Positions 25,617 through 35,007 are shown, counted from the first letter of the stretch. The stretch: DNA of 64,000 bases from Mucilaginibacter flavidus (GCF_024055575.1 NZ_JAMXOE010000001.1:434001-498000); one strand, 5' to 3'. Made by a program: numbers and translations. The notes: generated by a model from the sequence alone, not told the origin.

Positions 25617-26092
25617 ACCAAATTCCCAAACAACTGTATATGCCAGCTATCCTTAAATGGCACTTCCCATTTGTTCTCAAGCTCTGTTAAATTCTGCACC
25701 AGGTTATTAAATACAATGGTATCAGTGTTAATGTTACCTTGCTTTAGCAGTTCTTCAAATTGGGCCCGTGGAGCAGACAACACTTCGTTGCCTTTACGAT
25801 ACGCAAGGTTAAACCTGTCGAAAAGGTTGATGCCAAACTGCGCCTCAATCTGCTGCATAAAATGCACCGATTTATCAATTGAGCAGCCGCTGGCGCCGGC
25901 CTGGCCTTCATCAACAATCAAAATTAAAAAGCGGTTATACCGTATTTCGGCTTTGGCTTTTAACTGGTTGTTGTGCGCTGTCCAGCCCGTGGTAAAGTTG
26001 TCGAGCAATACTTTTATTTGCAGGGCTTCGTTATCAGTTAGTTCCCTGTCGCCCTGGTAAACCCAAACTCTCGAATTTTCTGAAAAATGCAT
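25604..26092 (-). CDS. Conserved Bacteroidota protein of unknown function
   Basis: 162 residues beginning MHFSENSRVWVYQGDRELTD. Features include VYQGDRELTDNEALQIKVLLDNF, GWTAHNNQLKAKAEIRYNRFLILIVDE and ASGCSIDKSVHFMQQIEAQFGINLFDR (segments at residues 10-90). The family is often labelled ABC transporter ATPase, but no Walker A, Walker B or signature motif is present, so that name is not supported. Divergent from the gene at 26162. The ATG at 26092 is preferred over a TTG two codons upstream. Confidence 0.75.
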   Translation of the reverse strand: MHFSENSRVWVYQGDRELTDNEALQIKVLLDNFTTGWTAHNNQLKAKAEIRYNRFLILIVDEGQAGASGCSIDKSVHFMQQIEAQFGINLFDRFNLAYRKGNEVLSAPRAQFEELLKQGNINTDTIVFNNLVQNLTELENKWEVPFKDSWHIQLFGNLVLSS

Positions 26093-26124
26093 GTACAAAA
26101 CTATGCATTTATTAACTTAGAAAT

Positions 26125-26132
26125 TATTTTTG
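26125..26132 (+). promoter_or_regulatory. -7 element upstream of gene at 26162
   Basis: TATTTTTG matches TAnnTTTG and ends 29 bases before the ATG. No clear -33 element. Confidence 0.4.
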
Positions 26133-26161
26133 TTGGCAGGTTAACATCAGGAGTTTGTAAA

Positions 26162-26620
26162 ATGAAGAAAATAGGACTATTTGCAGTCGTAATTTGTGCG
26201 ATAACCGCCATCTGCAGCTTTAAAAGCAGCATGAATGAGCAGGACTGGCTTTTGTGGACCAACAAGTGCCTCATGCAATCGTACAACCCATTGCCCGATA
26301 CCAAACTCAAGAAGTTCGAATTTACCGTAACCAGCGACTCCTTTATCCGTTTGCGTAAAACCTATGCGAAAGGCAAAGAGGAATACTACTCCTTCAACCT
26401 GCACCAGCTTAATGATATTGATTATTTCGGCAGTACGGTAACCGGCACCCTGCAATTAAAAACTGTGGCCGACGACATCATCGTACAAACCCGCAACGAC
26501 CGAAAAGGCGATGTAGACTCGATGACAACCGTTCTCAACGTCCCGGTTAGGAACATGGAGCCCGAACGCCTGGATAGCTTACGAGAGGCCTTTAACTTTT
26601 TTAAGGGGAAGGGGTTGTAA
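26162..26620 (+). CDS. Exported protein of unknown function
   Basis: 152 residues with a short signal sequence (MKKIGLFAVVICAITAICS) that could carry a weak lipobox (TAIC). The mature part is beta-rich (LKKFEFTVTSDSFIRLRKTY, EEYYSFNLHQLNDIDYFGS, TLQLKTVADDIIVQTR). No family recognised. The frame extends upstream to 26087, but only the ATG at 26162 follows the promoter element and opens the signal peptide. Confidence 0.65.
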   Translation: MKKIGLFAVVICAITAICSFKSSMNEQDWLLWTNKCLMQSYNPLPDTKLKKFEFTVTSDSFIRLRKTYAKGKEEYYSFNLHQLNDIDYFGSTVTGTLQLKTVADDIIVQTRNDRKGDVDSMTTVLNVPVRNMEPERLDSLREAFNFFKGKGL

Positions 26621-26622
26621 GG

Positions 26623-28326
26623 CTAACTTTCGTGCGCCTTTTCTTTCCCTAGCACACTGTGGCTATAGCTATAAGTAAAATAAATCACCAGTCCAATTAC
26701 CAACCATATTAAAAACCTAAGCCAGTTGGTATATCCCAGCTCGGTCATTAAGTAAAAACAACTTAAAAGGCCAAGTACAGGTATTAACGACAAGTTTTTA
26801 ACAACAGCCATTACAGTTAATACCGCCGACAGGATAACAAACAAAAAGAATGGGAAATTTTCGTGTGCGTTTTTGCCTGTGAACATATTCCAAACATAAT
26901 CCCTGGTAAAATATGCGCAGACTACGAAAATCACTGGCACAATATACTTTGAGTTGATGTAAGGTAAATGAAATTTTCCCTTTTGAGCCTCTTCCCTCGG
27001 CAATAAAAGCACCCCGCCGCAAACCAGTACAAACGCAAACAGCGTGCCTATACTGGTTAAATCCGTTACTTCGGTAAGGTTCATAAACAATGCCGGTATA
27101 GCCACCACAAAGCCGGTTACAATAGTTGCAAACGATGGCGTGCGATATTTTGGGTGAATTCGAGAGAATGCCTTTGGTAATAAACCATCGCGGCTCATGC
27201 TCATCCAGATACGCGGCTGACCTAATTGAAATATCAATAGTACGCTGGCAGTCGCTATCACAGCGCTGAATGATATAATACCGCTCAGCATGGTTAAGTG
27301 CAGCTTGGTAAACACGTAAGCTAACGGGTCGCCTACCGCCAGTTCTTTATAGTTCACCATACCGGTAAGCACAAGGGCAATTAAAATATAAAGTACCGTA
27401 CAAATAATAAGGGAGTAAATCATCCCCTTGGGCAAATCCTTTTGCGGGTTCTGGCATTCCTCGGCCGTGGTTGATATCGCGTCAAACCCGATATAAGCAA
27501 AAAACACGCCCGAAACCCCCTTCATCACCCCGCCAAAACCGTTAGGCATGAACGGGTGCCAGTTGGCTGGCGTAACGTAAAAAAAGCCAACGGCTATTAC
27601 AACGAGTACAATGGCTATCTTCAAAAACACCATCGCGTTGGTAGCTTTCTTGGTTTCGCGTATGCCTATATAAACCAGGTAGGTAATTGCAACAACAATA
27701 AGCAACGCAGGAATATTGGCAATCAGCCTGAAACTGCCGGAGCCGGGTGCGTTTGCCCAGGCTATGGCACCTTGTTTAAGAGTATCGGTTATCTCGCCAA
27801 GTTTATGTGCCGCGGTTAAGGCTTGCACTTGTTCGTGCGCTTTAAATGCGGTAAAATAATCCATGGTAAGGTATTCCGGCATGTGGATGTGGAAACCTTC
27901 GAGCAGGTTTACAAAATAGGTACTCCATGAAATGGCAACCGCTATATTACCTATAGCATATTCCATCAGCAAATCCCAGCCTATTATCCAGGCAATTAAC
28001 TCACCAAATGATGCATAGGCATACGTGTAAGCGCTGCCTGCAACTGGTATCCGTGATGCAAATTCGGCATAGCATAAAGCCGAAAAACCGCAGGTTACCG
28101 CGGTTAGTACAAAAAGGATGGTTACCCCCGGGCCACCGTTAAACGATGCCAGGCCGATAGTAGAAAATATCCCCGCCCCAACTACGGCGGCTATGCCCAT
28201 CAGGGTTAAATCTTTTACGGTAAGTTCTTTTTTTAAGTGCCCTGAATGTTCTGCATCGCTAAAGCCGCTTGCTACATCGGCCAATATTTTATGGATATTT
28301 TTTTTACGGAATAAACTTTTCGACAT
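26623..28326 (-). CDS. APC-family amino-acid permease
   Basis: 567-residue transporter of the cationic amino-acid transporter branch with about 12 membrane helices. The first helices have LTLMGIAAVVGAGIFSTIGLAS (helix 1 unwound GAGIF motif) and the central loop FFAYIGFDAISTTAEECQNPQKDLPKG (residues 274-300) is the strongest family signature. Substrate is probably a basic or neutral amino acid. Convergent with the exported-protein gene (2-bp gap) and divergent from the PAP2 gene. Confidence 0.9.
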   Translation of the reverse strand: MSKSLFRKKNIHKILADVASGFSDAEHSGHLKKELTVKDLTLMGIAAVVGAGIFSTIGLASFNGGPGVTILFVLTAVTCGFSALCYAEFASRIPVAGSAYTYAYASFGELIAWIIGWDLLMEYAIGNIAVAISWSTYFVNLLEGFHIHMPEYLTMDYFTAFKAHEQVQALTAAHKLGEITDTLKQGAIAWANAPGSGSFRLIANIPALLIVVAITYLVYIGIRETKKATNAMVFLKIAIVLVVIAVGFFYVTPANWHPFMPNGFGGVMKGVSGVFFAYIGFDAISTTAEECQNPQKDLPKGMIYSLIICTVLYILIALVLTGMVNYKELAVGDPLAYVFTKLHLTMLSGIISFSAVIATASVLLIFQLGQPRIWMSMSRDGLLPKAFSRIHPKYRTPSFATIVTGFVVAIPALFMNLTEVTDLTSIGTLFAFVLVCGGVLLLPREEAQKGKFHLPYINSKYIVPVIFVVCAYFTRDYVWNMFTGKNAHENFPFFLFVILSAVLTVMAVVKNLSLIPVLGLLSCFYLMTELGYTNWLRFLIWLVIGLVIYFTYSYSHSVLGKEKAHES

Positions 28327-28405
28327 CAGTTATTAATTATTACGGTCAGCCTTGTAAACATAACCATTTTTTCTTTATTCAATAAGTATATGCTTATTTT
28401 GCACG

Positions 28406-29065
28406 ATGAAGATAGGAATAAATGATGTTTTAAAACAAGCAAGGCCATTTTTTATACCTTATCTTATCCTGATGGCGATATGCATAGTTATTAAGCTGCT
28501 GTTTACCAAGCACCAAATATATTTTGCTGTAAACGGGCTATATTCCGATTTTGCCGACCAAATTGCACCTTATATAACCGACCTGGGCAACGGGTGGACA
28601 ATAATAGCCCTATCGGCCATATTGGTATTATTTAATTACCGTACCGCCTTCTTAATGGCCACTACCTACGCAATAACTTCACTTTCAGTACAAATTGTAA
28701 AATATATTGCCGACGCATCGCGGCCAGCTTTGCTTTACCAGGATGAACTTAGCCGGATACACCAGGTAAAAGATGTTTACCTGCTCAAATACTACAGTTT
28801 TCCTTCGGGGCATACGGTAACTGCTTTTTCAACCGCGTTGCTGGTTACTTATCTTTTAAAAAATAAAAACTGGGGTTGGCTATTGTTTCTTGTTGCAGTG
28901 GCGGTAGGCTATTCGCGGATGTACCTTAGCGAACATTTTTTTGAAGATGTTACCGTAGGTTCGGCGCTTGGGGTGGTTTTGACTGTCTTGTGGATAAGCT
29001 ATATCGATAGCAAACAATTCATTCACTCGCCTAAATGGAACAGGGGATTATTGAAAAAGTCCTAA
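28406..29065 (+). CDS. PAP2-family membrane phosphatase
   Basis: 219-residue integral membrane phosphatase with about six helices. All three catalytic motifs are present: KYIADASRP, FPSGHTVTAF and SRMYLSEHFFEDV. Family members dephosphorylate undecaprenyl pyrophosphate, phosphatidic acid or phosphatidylglycerol phosphate; the target here is unknown. A TTATTTTG element 4 bases before the ATG suggests a leaderless or short-leader transcript. Its last codons merge into a repeat hairpin. Confidence 0.88.
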   Translation: MKIGINDVLKQARPFFIPYLILMAICIVIKLLFTKHQIYFAVNGLYSDFADQIAPYITDLGNGWTIIALSAILVLFNYRTAFLMATTYAITSLSVQIVKYIADASRPALLYQDELSRIHQVKDVYLLKYYSFPSGHTVTAFSTALLVTYLLKNKNWGWLLFLVAVAVGYSRMYLSEHFFEDVTVGSALGVVLTVLWISYIDSKQFIHSPKWNRGLLKKS

Positions 29066-29182
29066 GCCGGTAGTCTGAAGTCGACAGTCAAATATGACCG
29101 GGACCAGGAATACTAACTTAGGACTATAGGTCTTTTTTAAATTTCTCTAAATCCGACATCGAAATTGCGACATCCGAAATCA
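29057..29182. repeat. Degenerate repeats between PAP2 gene and next gene
   Basis: AGTCCTAAG near 29058 pairs with CTTAGGACT near 29117, with AGTC/GACT words between and a following TCTTTTTT that suits termination. A TCCGACATC-word run follows (29149-29182). It combines two repeat families seen elsewhere in this window. Confidence 0.55.
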
Positions 29183-29184
29183 TC

Positions 29185-29847
29185 TTAGCTTAACGAAAGC
29201 TTCTTTCTTCTTCGTACTATCGTAACAATTATCAACACCAGCACAATTGCGCCGCCACCAAAAATGGCAACTTTAAGCACGGGCGAAAGGCCTTTGGCGT
29301 TTGATAAATATTGATCGTTACGCTGTAATTGCGGCGACAGCTTAATTGAAGATGCAAAGGCCTTGTATTCGTCTTTCACCAATTCTTTTCTTAAATCGGG
29401 GTATACATATTCAAAAGTATAGGTTACGTCCTGGGTGTACAGCAACGTAAAGTTTACCATCTGAAGATTGCCTGTACCGTCATCATTTTTTAAGGTAAAT
29501 AATTTGGCCTTTAATGTTCCTATAGTGGTATCCCGTTGGCGGATCGCGCTTGAATAAGCACCCGACTGGCCCTGTATGCTGGCGATGTATTTTTTCAACA
29601 CCGCATTCAAATCGGTTTCTTTTTTAAGCGGCGTATTATTTTTTTCATTAGGCGCCACAATCACGGTCATAAAACCATACGTGGCATTGGCCGAATAAAT
29701 GTGTTGGCCCAAAGTATCCTTTTTTTGAAAACCTACCGGCAGCGATACTGTAACAAGGCTATCAACCTTCACCGGCTGAACTTTTACCTGGCTAAACGCC
29801 GTTATAACATATAATATAAGGGCGAAACTCAATAATATCTTTTTCAT
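29185..29847 (-). CDS. Exported protein with C-terminal membrane anchor
   Basis: 220 residues: signal peptide MKKILLSFALILYVITAFSQ, a periplasmic beta-rich domain (KVDSLVTVSLPVGFQKKDTL to FASSIKLSPQL) and a C-terminal helix (VLKVAIFGGGAIVLVLIIVTIV) ending in basic residues RRRKK. The topology is thus tail-anchored in the inner membrane. No family or function recognised. Confidence 0.7.
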   Translation of the reverse strand: MKKILLSFALILYVITAFSQVKVQPVKVDSLVTVSLPVGFQKKDTLGQHIYSANATYGFMTVIVAPNEKNNTPLKKETDLNAVLKKYIASIQGQSGAYSSAIRQRDTTIGTLKAKLFTLKNDDGTGNLQMVNFTLLYTQDVTYTFEYVYPDLRKELVKDEYKAFASSIKLSPQLQRNDQYLSNAKGLSPVLKVAIFGGGAIVLVLIIVTIVRRRKKLSLS

Positions 29848-30103
29848 ACTGTATTAAACTCATAAAATTGGTTTTGGTTTGATTTACTGATATTATAGTG
29901 GGTATGAATTGATATTTAAGTGACATAATCAATTAAAAAACAACAAACTAACCTCCGACAAAAGTTGTAAACAAATTAGTTACCCGCTGGGTGCCCTTGA
30001 ATTTCGATGCTATTCAAAAAAACGCCTCAGTTATGTTCCGCACAATTTTGTATGTTGGTTGTGCTAAAATAAAATCCATCAACAACCCAATGATATCTCT
30101 AAA

Positions 30104-30436
30104 ATGAAAAATTTAAAGGCAGCTATTTTTACTATTTTTCTTATAATGCCGTTAATGCTTTTCGCTCACGGCGAAGAAGTGATTTTCACCCTCTTTATTC
30201 AAATCATTGCTATTATCATATTCTTAATAGTCCTGATTTTTATCAAATTAAACAGCAAACAAAAAGCCATACTGGCGGGAGTTTATTTCCTTGCAGTTGT
30301 CTTGGTGTTTTTTGCAACAAGCACAATACCCTACCGCGTCAACATGACGGGCATTAATTTGTCAATTACTTTAATCCCCGCGACATGTGCTGTTTTATCA
30401 TACATACTGCTCAAATTAAATTCACCAAAAGACTGA
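30104..30436 (+). CDS. Small multi-spanning membrane protein
   Basis: 110 residues with about four helices: 5-22, 27-47, 55-74 and 83-103. Loops are short. The HGEE sequence at 22-25 follows the first helix, which might instead be a signal peptide. Function unknown. Divergent from the anchored protein gene, and 29 bp upstream of the DUF2251-like gene. Confidence 0.6.
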   Translation: MKNLKAAIFTIFLIMPLMLFAHGEEVIFTLFIQIIAIIIFLIVLIFIKLNSKQKAILAGVYFLAVVLVFFATSTIPYRVNMTGINLSITLIPATCAVLSYILLKLNSPKD

Positions 30437-30464
30437 TTAATAATATCTGCAATTAATTTCCTAT

Positions 30465-30869
30465 ATGATTTTAGATTTAGAAGAAACCTTTACTGTTGGC
30501 GAAGACACTTTTTTTAGCAGTATTTCACCAACATCACCTTTTGCTGTAGTGTTTGAAGACGATCTTACAACCGGTTATTTTTACGCTTTAAATAATCGGA
30601 AAAGTCAAAAGATCCTTGACGCCGTCCATATCTATAATGTGGCCAATGTAGTCGATAAGCATAAGCCATCGTTAATTCAAATTATCTGGACTGACGACGG
30701 GCAAATTGCTTCGCTAATGATTAACCACTATTGTCATGCAATGTTCGACTTCCAAAATAAATCTGGTTATTGCAGAAACGCATTCCCCGACAGTAATGGG
30801 GAGTGGGCACAGACTGATAGTCGAAAGTTAACCGATGAATTGATTGCGAAATTGCTTAACGAACATTGA
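30465..30869 (+). CDS. DUF2251-like protein
   Basis: 134-residue cytosolic protein. The central VVFEDDLTTGYFYALN and ILDAVHIYNVANVVDK followed by IIWTDDGQIASLMINHYCHAMFDF are typical of DUF2251 proteins. Function unknown. Follows the membrane protein gene closely and may share its transcript. Confidence 0.75.
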   Translation: MILDLEETFTVGEDTFFSSISPTSPFAVVFEDDLTTGYFYALNNRKSQKILDAVHIYNVANVVDKHKPSLIQIIWTDDGQIASLMINHYCHAMFDFQNKSGYCRNAFPDSNGEWAQTDSRKLTDELIAKLLNEH

Positions 30870-30874
30870 TACAC

Positions 30875-30909
30875 ATAAAAAAGCGGATGCCTTTACAGTG
30901 CAACCGCTT
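30875..30909 (-). terminator. Terminator, probably bidirectional
   Basis: AAGCGG (30881-30886) pairs with CCGCTT (30904-30909), with inner TGC-GTGC pairing. Read on the minus strand the stem is followed by TTTTTT, serving the M3 peptidase gene; on the plus strand it follows the DUF2251-like gene but has only a short T stretch. Confidence 0.7.
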
Positions 30910-30931
30910 CTCAATTTATTGCTAATTTCAA

Positions 30932-32632
30932 TTACAACTTATCCATCTCCCCCTTCACAAACTCCGCCAGTTCCTTCACATAGGCAGCGCTGAAATCAAA
31001 TTTAATGCCGGCGGTTTCATAAATTTCTTTAATGGTTTTGGTGTAGCCAAGCTTCAGGGCGTCCAAATATTGCTGTAACCCTTTCTCCGGGTTTTCCTTG
31101 TAATTCTTCCATACGGCTATAGCACCCAACTGGGCCATGCCGTACTCGATATAATAAAACGGCACCTCGAAAATGTGTAGCTGTTTTTGCCACAGGTTTT
31201 TTTCGGCTTGCTTGTATCCGCTCCAATCGGCAAAGCCTGCCCCAAATGGCTCGTATATTTGCAGCCAGGCTTCCGTACGTTGTGTATCGGTATGGTTGGG
31301 GTTGGTGTATATCCAATGTTGAAACTGGTCGACAACCGCTACCCAGGGTAATGTTTTCAACACATCAAAAAGCTGGTCGCGTTTGGCGCGTTTCAGGTCT
31401 TCTTCATTGTCAAAATAAACATCCCAGTTATCCATGGATATTAGCTCCATGCTCATCGAGGCCAGTTCGGCAACCTCGCTTGGGCAATGTTTAAAATCAT
31501 TCAACTCCAAATCGGCAGTCAGGAAAGTATGTACCGCATGGCCGCCTTCGTGTACCATGGTGGTCAGGTCGCGGAAAGTATTGGCCGAATTCATGAAAAT
31601 AAACGGCGCGCCGGTTTCTGATAACGGGTAGTTATAACCGCCTGGCGCCTTGCCTTTGCGGCTCTCCACATCAAACAGGTTATTATCCTTCATTATCTCC
31701 AGTCGCTCGCCCAAATAGCGGTTGATGTTGCCGAAGCATTGGATTGATTTTTCAATCAGTTCTTCGCCACTGTTAAATGGCTTTAACGCCGGTTTGCCCG
31801 ATATATCAACATCCATATCCCATGGCTTTAGTGCGCTTAAGTTTAAAGCCTCTTTGCGTTTTTCGGCCTGTTCGCGCAGGATGGGTACTATCTCTTTTTC
31901 AATAGCTTCGTGAAAAGCATAACAATCCTGCGGGGTATAGTCAAACCTGCCCAGCGCCTGGAACATATAATCCCTGAAATTTTCAAAATCGGCATTAAGC
32001 GCAACTTTGTGCCTTAGCTCGCGCAGCTTATCAAAAAGCCTGTCCAATTTGTCCTTATCCTGCAGGCGGCGGGCGGTTATCTTCTCCCATACTTCCTGCC
32101 TTTTGGCGCGGTCGGTATCCTTTAAAAATACCGAGGCCTGCTCCAGTGTAAACTCCTTATCGCCAATATGCACCGACATCGAGCCGGTTATCGACTGGTA
32201 TTTTTGCTGTTCAACCTGTATCTCAGTTTGCAGCGGGATATTCTCCTCCCTAAAAAGCTCCAGGGATTTTTTTACGCCGCGCAGGTAAATAAAATATTTA
32301 TCATGGTTAAGCTTGTCGACCCATTCGCTCGCAACCAGCTTTTTGTTTAGCTCGTTGCTGTAAGGGGCGATTTTCGGCTCAATTTCGGTAGCAAAATATT
32401 GAAACTTTTGCAGCAGCTCTTCACTGTTGGTATCGCAGGTCATGCGGATATAGCGCCAGGCGAAATCTTCCTCCAAAGCAGCCTCAACCTCGCTGCGGTC
32501 GTACAGCCATTTTTCAAGTTCTGGCACTGAATTTATTTCGCGGTCGCGCAGTTCGGTATAAAGGGGTTCAAGGCTTTCCCATTTAATCTCAAAGCCTTCG
32601 GGTATATAAGTGCGTGTTTTTTTGTGGATCAT
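30932..32632 (-). CDS. M3-family oligoendopeptidase
   Basis: 566-residue cytosolic zinc metallopeptidase that cleaves oligopeptides. The zinc motif is HEGGH (361-365) in TMVHEGGHAVHTF, with the downstream glutamate region SEVAELASMSMELI. No signal peptide. Length fits the PepF/M3B branch. A short direct repeat of GCACATYTGCA type lies in its leader (32644-32677). Confidence 0.9.
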   Translation of the reverse strand: MIHKKTRTYIPEGFEIKWESLEPLYTELRDREINSVPELEKWLYDRSEVEAALEEDFAWRYIRMTCDTNSEELLQKFQYFATEIEPKIAPYSNELNKKLVASEWVDKLNHDKYFIYLRGVKKSLELFREENIPLQTEIQVEQQKYQSITGSMSVHIGDKEFTLEQASVFLKDTDRAKRQEVWEKITARRLQDKDKLDRLFDKLRELRHKVALNADFENFRDYMFQALGRFDYTPQDCYAFHEAIEKEIVPILREQAEKRKEALNLSALKPWDMDVDISGKPALKPFNSGEELIEKSIQCFGNINRYLGERLEIMKDNNLFDVESRKGKAPGGYNYPLSETGAPFIFMNSANTFRDLTTMVHEGGHAVHTFLTADLELNDFKHCPSEVAELASMSMELISMDNWDVYFDNEEDLKRAKRDQLFDVLKTLPWVAVVDQFQHWIYTNPNHTDTQRTEAWLQIYEPFGAGFADWSGYKQAEKNLWQKQLHIFEVPFYYIEYGMAQLGAIAVWKNYKENPEKGLQQYLDALKLGYTKTIKEIYETAGIKFDFSAAYVKELAEFVKGEMDKL

Positions 32633-32643
32633 GTGTACTTTAT

Positions 32644-32677
32644 TTGCAGATGTGCAAATGTGCAGATGTGCAGATGA
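32644..32677. repeat. Direct repeat in leader of M3 peptidase gene
   Basis: Three tandem variants of TTGCAGATGTGCA, 12-45 bases before the start codon. A related repeat is in the leader of the Crp/Fnr gene at 35008-35038. Confidence 0.5.
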
Positions 32678-32727
32678 TAATCAAAGAGATTAATGAATAT
32701 TATTAATGATTTTGACGATTTTCAAAC

Positions 32728-33207
32728 TTATTGCTTATGCTGTTGAACACTAATAACCTTATTGTTTTTAAAAGTTATCTCCATCGAATCCGGGTCGATA
32801 TTAAAAAGCTCTGGTCTAAAACCGAGGGAGTAATACCAGTCGTTACTATCATTTACATTACCGTCGTCGCCTAAAATTTTCCGTACTTCTGCTTTTGATT
32901 TGCCGATTAACATCTTGCTATCGATAATATCGTCACTATACTCATACCGCTCATCCTTATCATTTACCCATGCGGATCTATCAAAATCGTGTTTTGGATA
33001 ATACTCCATCGCCATAAAAATAAGCAGCATAATCCCTACATATAATATCGGCGTTGAAACAATTGTTGCAATCCAGGTAATAATTCTCTTCGTCCGACTT
33101 TGCATGTCCCGGTTTTTAAATATCCGGCGCCAAATAAAGAAAACCGGCAACCCTAAAATTGCCAGTATAAAGTACACTTCGATACTAAATCCAAAAATGT
33201 CTAACAT
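32728..33207 (-). CDS. Membrane-anchored protein with SmpA/OmlA-like end
   Basis: 159 residues. Two N-terminal helices (about 7-27 and 41-68) are followed by an extra-membrane region. GKSKAEVRKILGDDGNVNDSNDWYYSLG (residues 102-129) resembles the SmpA/OmlA (BamE-like) motif in which a short helix precedes a beta hairpin. Function unknown. Confidence 0.6.
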   Translation of the reverse strand: MLDIFGFSIEVYFILAILGLPVFFIWRRIFKNRDMQSRTKRIITWIATIVSTPILYVGIMLLIFMAMEYYPKHDFDRSAWVNDKDERYEYSDDIIDSKMLIGKSKAEVRKILGDDGNVNDSNDWYYSLGFRPELFNIDPDSMEITFKNNKVISVQQHKQ

Positions 33208-33248
33208 TTAATATTTCTTGATGCCATAAATCTAATAAAGAAGCTGCA

Positions 33249-33291
33249 TACTTTCGGACTTTACTAACTTTCCCGACTTTACTAACTCTTT
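33249..33291. repeat. Degenerate GACTTTACTAACTTTC repeat
   Basis: Tandem variants of CGACTTTACTAACTTTCC end at the epimerase stop codon. Same family as 41327-41398 and 53394-53504. Confidence 0.5.
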
Positions 33292-34211
33292 TTATACAAC
33301 GTCTCCGACATCAACTTCACCCCTTCCTCATAGCTCGTAGGCTTAAAATTAAATGCCTTTTCAAATTTCGATGAATCGAAAATATAATTGTGGTTGTATT
33401 GGTAATACATTTCCACAACGCCCATTACCACTTTTTGGAAAAGACCGGTAAGCCAAAGCATAAATTTATTTATCGCCATATATTTTGGAGCAACGCCATA
33501 AATACGGGCCGCCATTTCAACAAACTGTTTACCTGTAATGGCAGGAGCAGTTGGCATGTGCCAAACCTGGTTATCACTTTCGGGGTGCTGGCCCAGTAAA
33601 AACATGCCTTTACCCATATCAGGTATGTAGCTAAAATTGTGCAGCTTATCAGGTTTGCCTATCCATTGTGCGGATTGTCTTTTGGCATATTTGTCAAGCA
33701 CCATCATATCAACAAAGCTGTTCATGTTGTCGGTACCATAAAAATCAGCGCCACGGGCAATACTGGCCCGGATGGTACCCGCTTTAACTTCGGCCATTAG
33801 CTTTTCAGCAATTTTTGCGCGGATGCCTCCCTTAACGCTGCTGGGCTTGTAGGGCGTGTCTTCTTTCATTGGTCCGTCAAACAGGCCGTACATATACACG
33901 TTATCAAAAAATATCAGGCGTGCGCCGGTTTCTTTGCCCAGCCTGATAAAATTGTCCATAACAACCGGCCATTGGGCAGCCCAAACTTTTTTATCATAAA
34001 CCAATCCTGCAGTAAGATAAATAACTGTCGAACCTTTTGAGGCTGCTATCAGTTCATCATAATTAAGCAGGTCCGCCTTTCTCCAGCTTACGTTTTTGTT
34101 GTTGCTTTCAATTGGTTTACGGCTAACCAAACGGATGGTTTCGTTAATGTTTTCTAATTCGCGGGTAAGTGCATTTGCTACTGCGCCGCCGGCTCCTAAT
34201 ATAGTGTGCAT
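33282..34211 (-). CDS. NAD(P)-dependent epimerase/dehydratase (extended SDR)
   Basis: 309-residue Rossmann-fold protein. The nucleotide loop is GAGGAVANAL (residues 6-15) and the expected NVYMYG replaces the usual YxxxK start; a lysine follows further down. The C-terminal half (HNFSYIPDMGKGMFLLGQHPE) is the substrate domain. Substrate unknown; relatives are annotated as NAD-dependent epimerases. It lies downstream of the Crp/Fnr gene, separated by a long repeat hairpin. Confidence 0.82.
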   Translation of the reverse strand: MHTILGAGGAVANALTRELENINETIRLVSRKPIESNNKNVSWRKADLLNYDELIAASKGSTVIYLTAGLVYDKKVWAAQWPVVMDNFIRLGKETGARLIFFDNVYMYGLFDGPMKEDTPYKPSSVKGGIRAKIAEKLMAEVKAGTIRASIARGADFYGTDNMNSFVDMMVLDKYAKRQSAQWIGKPDKLHNFSYIPDMGKGMFLLGQHPESDNQVWHMPTAPAITGKQFVEMAARIYGVAPKYMAINKFMLWLTGLFQKVVMGVVEMYYQYNHNYIFDSSKFEKAFNFKPTSYEEGVKLMSETLYKKS

Positions 34212-34287
34212 AATGTTTCGTTTTTGATTTAATCAAAGGTACAGGTAGTTTACAGGCGAAAACGTTAACAAAAGATAAGGATTTGTT

Positions 34288-34391
34288 AATTTCGGATGTC
34301 GGATTTCCGATGTCGGATTTATTTGAAGGGCGAAGAAGTCAGGTTTACTAAAATTTTCAATTCCGAAATCGAACATCCGATATCCGAAATT
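34288..34391. repeat. Long imperfect hairpin of TTTCGGATGTCGGA words
   Basis: Arms 34288-34320 and 34359-34391 (33 bases each) are complementary at 28 positions and enclose a 38-base loop. Each arm is a run of about 11-base variants. The right arm reaches the Crp/Fnr stop codon. Confidence 0.75.
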
Positions 34392-35001
34392 ATTTAGATT
34401 CAACCATAATCCTTCTCCTGATTCGGGATAGAGAAACCGGTGTAATGCCTAAAAAGTGGGCTATGTAATGCTGTGGCATTCGTTGCAGTATTTCGCGACC
34501 GGAGCTTATGCTGAGCAGGTCTATGTAGCGCTCTTCGGGTGTTTTGGTGATGAAGGATGAAACGCGGTCTTCGTAGCAAATTAAGTAATGTTCGGCCAGC
34601 AGCCTGCCAAAGCGTTCCATTTTATAGCCAAGCATGGGGTTTGCCAGCATGGCCTGCATGTTTTTTTGGGTGATGGTTATCAGGTCGGTATCCTCGAGTG
34701 CCTGGATATAATGCACCGATGGCGTTTGCGTGAGGAAGCTTTTATACGAGCTTACATATTCGTTTTCGAAGCTAAAATAGCCGGTGATTTCTTCGCCGTC
34801 TTTAACATGAAAGTACCGCACCGAGCCTTTTACAATAAAGCCCACATCTTTACACACAATGCCGGGTTCAATAAAGTTTTTTTTCTTTTTCAGGGTAACA
34901 AACGACAAGTATGGCGCAAAAACTATCCATTCAGCCTCGTTAAACTCAACGTACTTTTTAAGTTGTTCGCGGAAGATGGCTTGTGCTTTGAGTTCATCCA
35001 T
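34390..35001 (-). CDS. Crp/Fnr-family regulator
   Basis: 203-residue regulator: cyclic-nucleotide-binding-type beta-roll (about 20-130, GIVCKDVGFIVKGSVRYFHV) and a C-terminal winged-helix with RMPQHYIAHFLGITPVSLSRIRRR. No cysteine cluster like FNR. Many Bacteroidota relatives bind no cyclic nucleotide. The repeat hairpin at its 3' end separates it from the epimerase. Confidence 0.87.
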   Translation of the reverse strand: MDELKAQAIFREQLKKYVEFNEAEWIVFAPYLSFVTLKKKKNFIEPGIVCKDVGFIVKGSVRYFHVKDGEEITGYFSFENEYVSSYKSFLTQTPSVHYIQALEDTDLITITQKNMQAMLANPMLGYKMERFGRLLAEHYLICYEDRVSSFITKTPEERYIDLLSISSGREILQRMPQHYIAHFLGITPVSLSRIRRRIMVESK

Positions 35002-35007
35002 AGGTTT

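Noticed and set aside
25411..25656. 81-codon frame on the plus strand
   Set aside because: It runs across repeat words and has repetitive Tyr/Ser/Thr composition; the opposite strand gives a more protein-like frame.
25604..26092. ABC transporter ATPase, the usual label for this family
   Set aside because: No Walker A, Walker B or signature motif is present in the protein.
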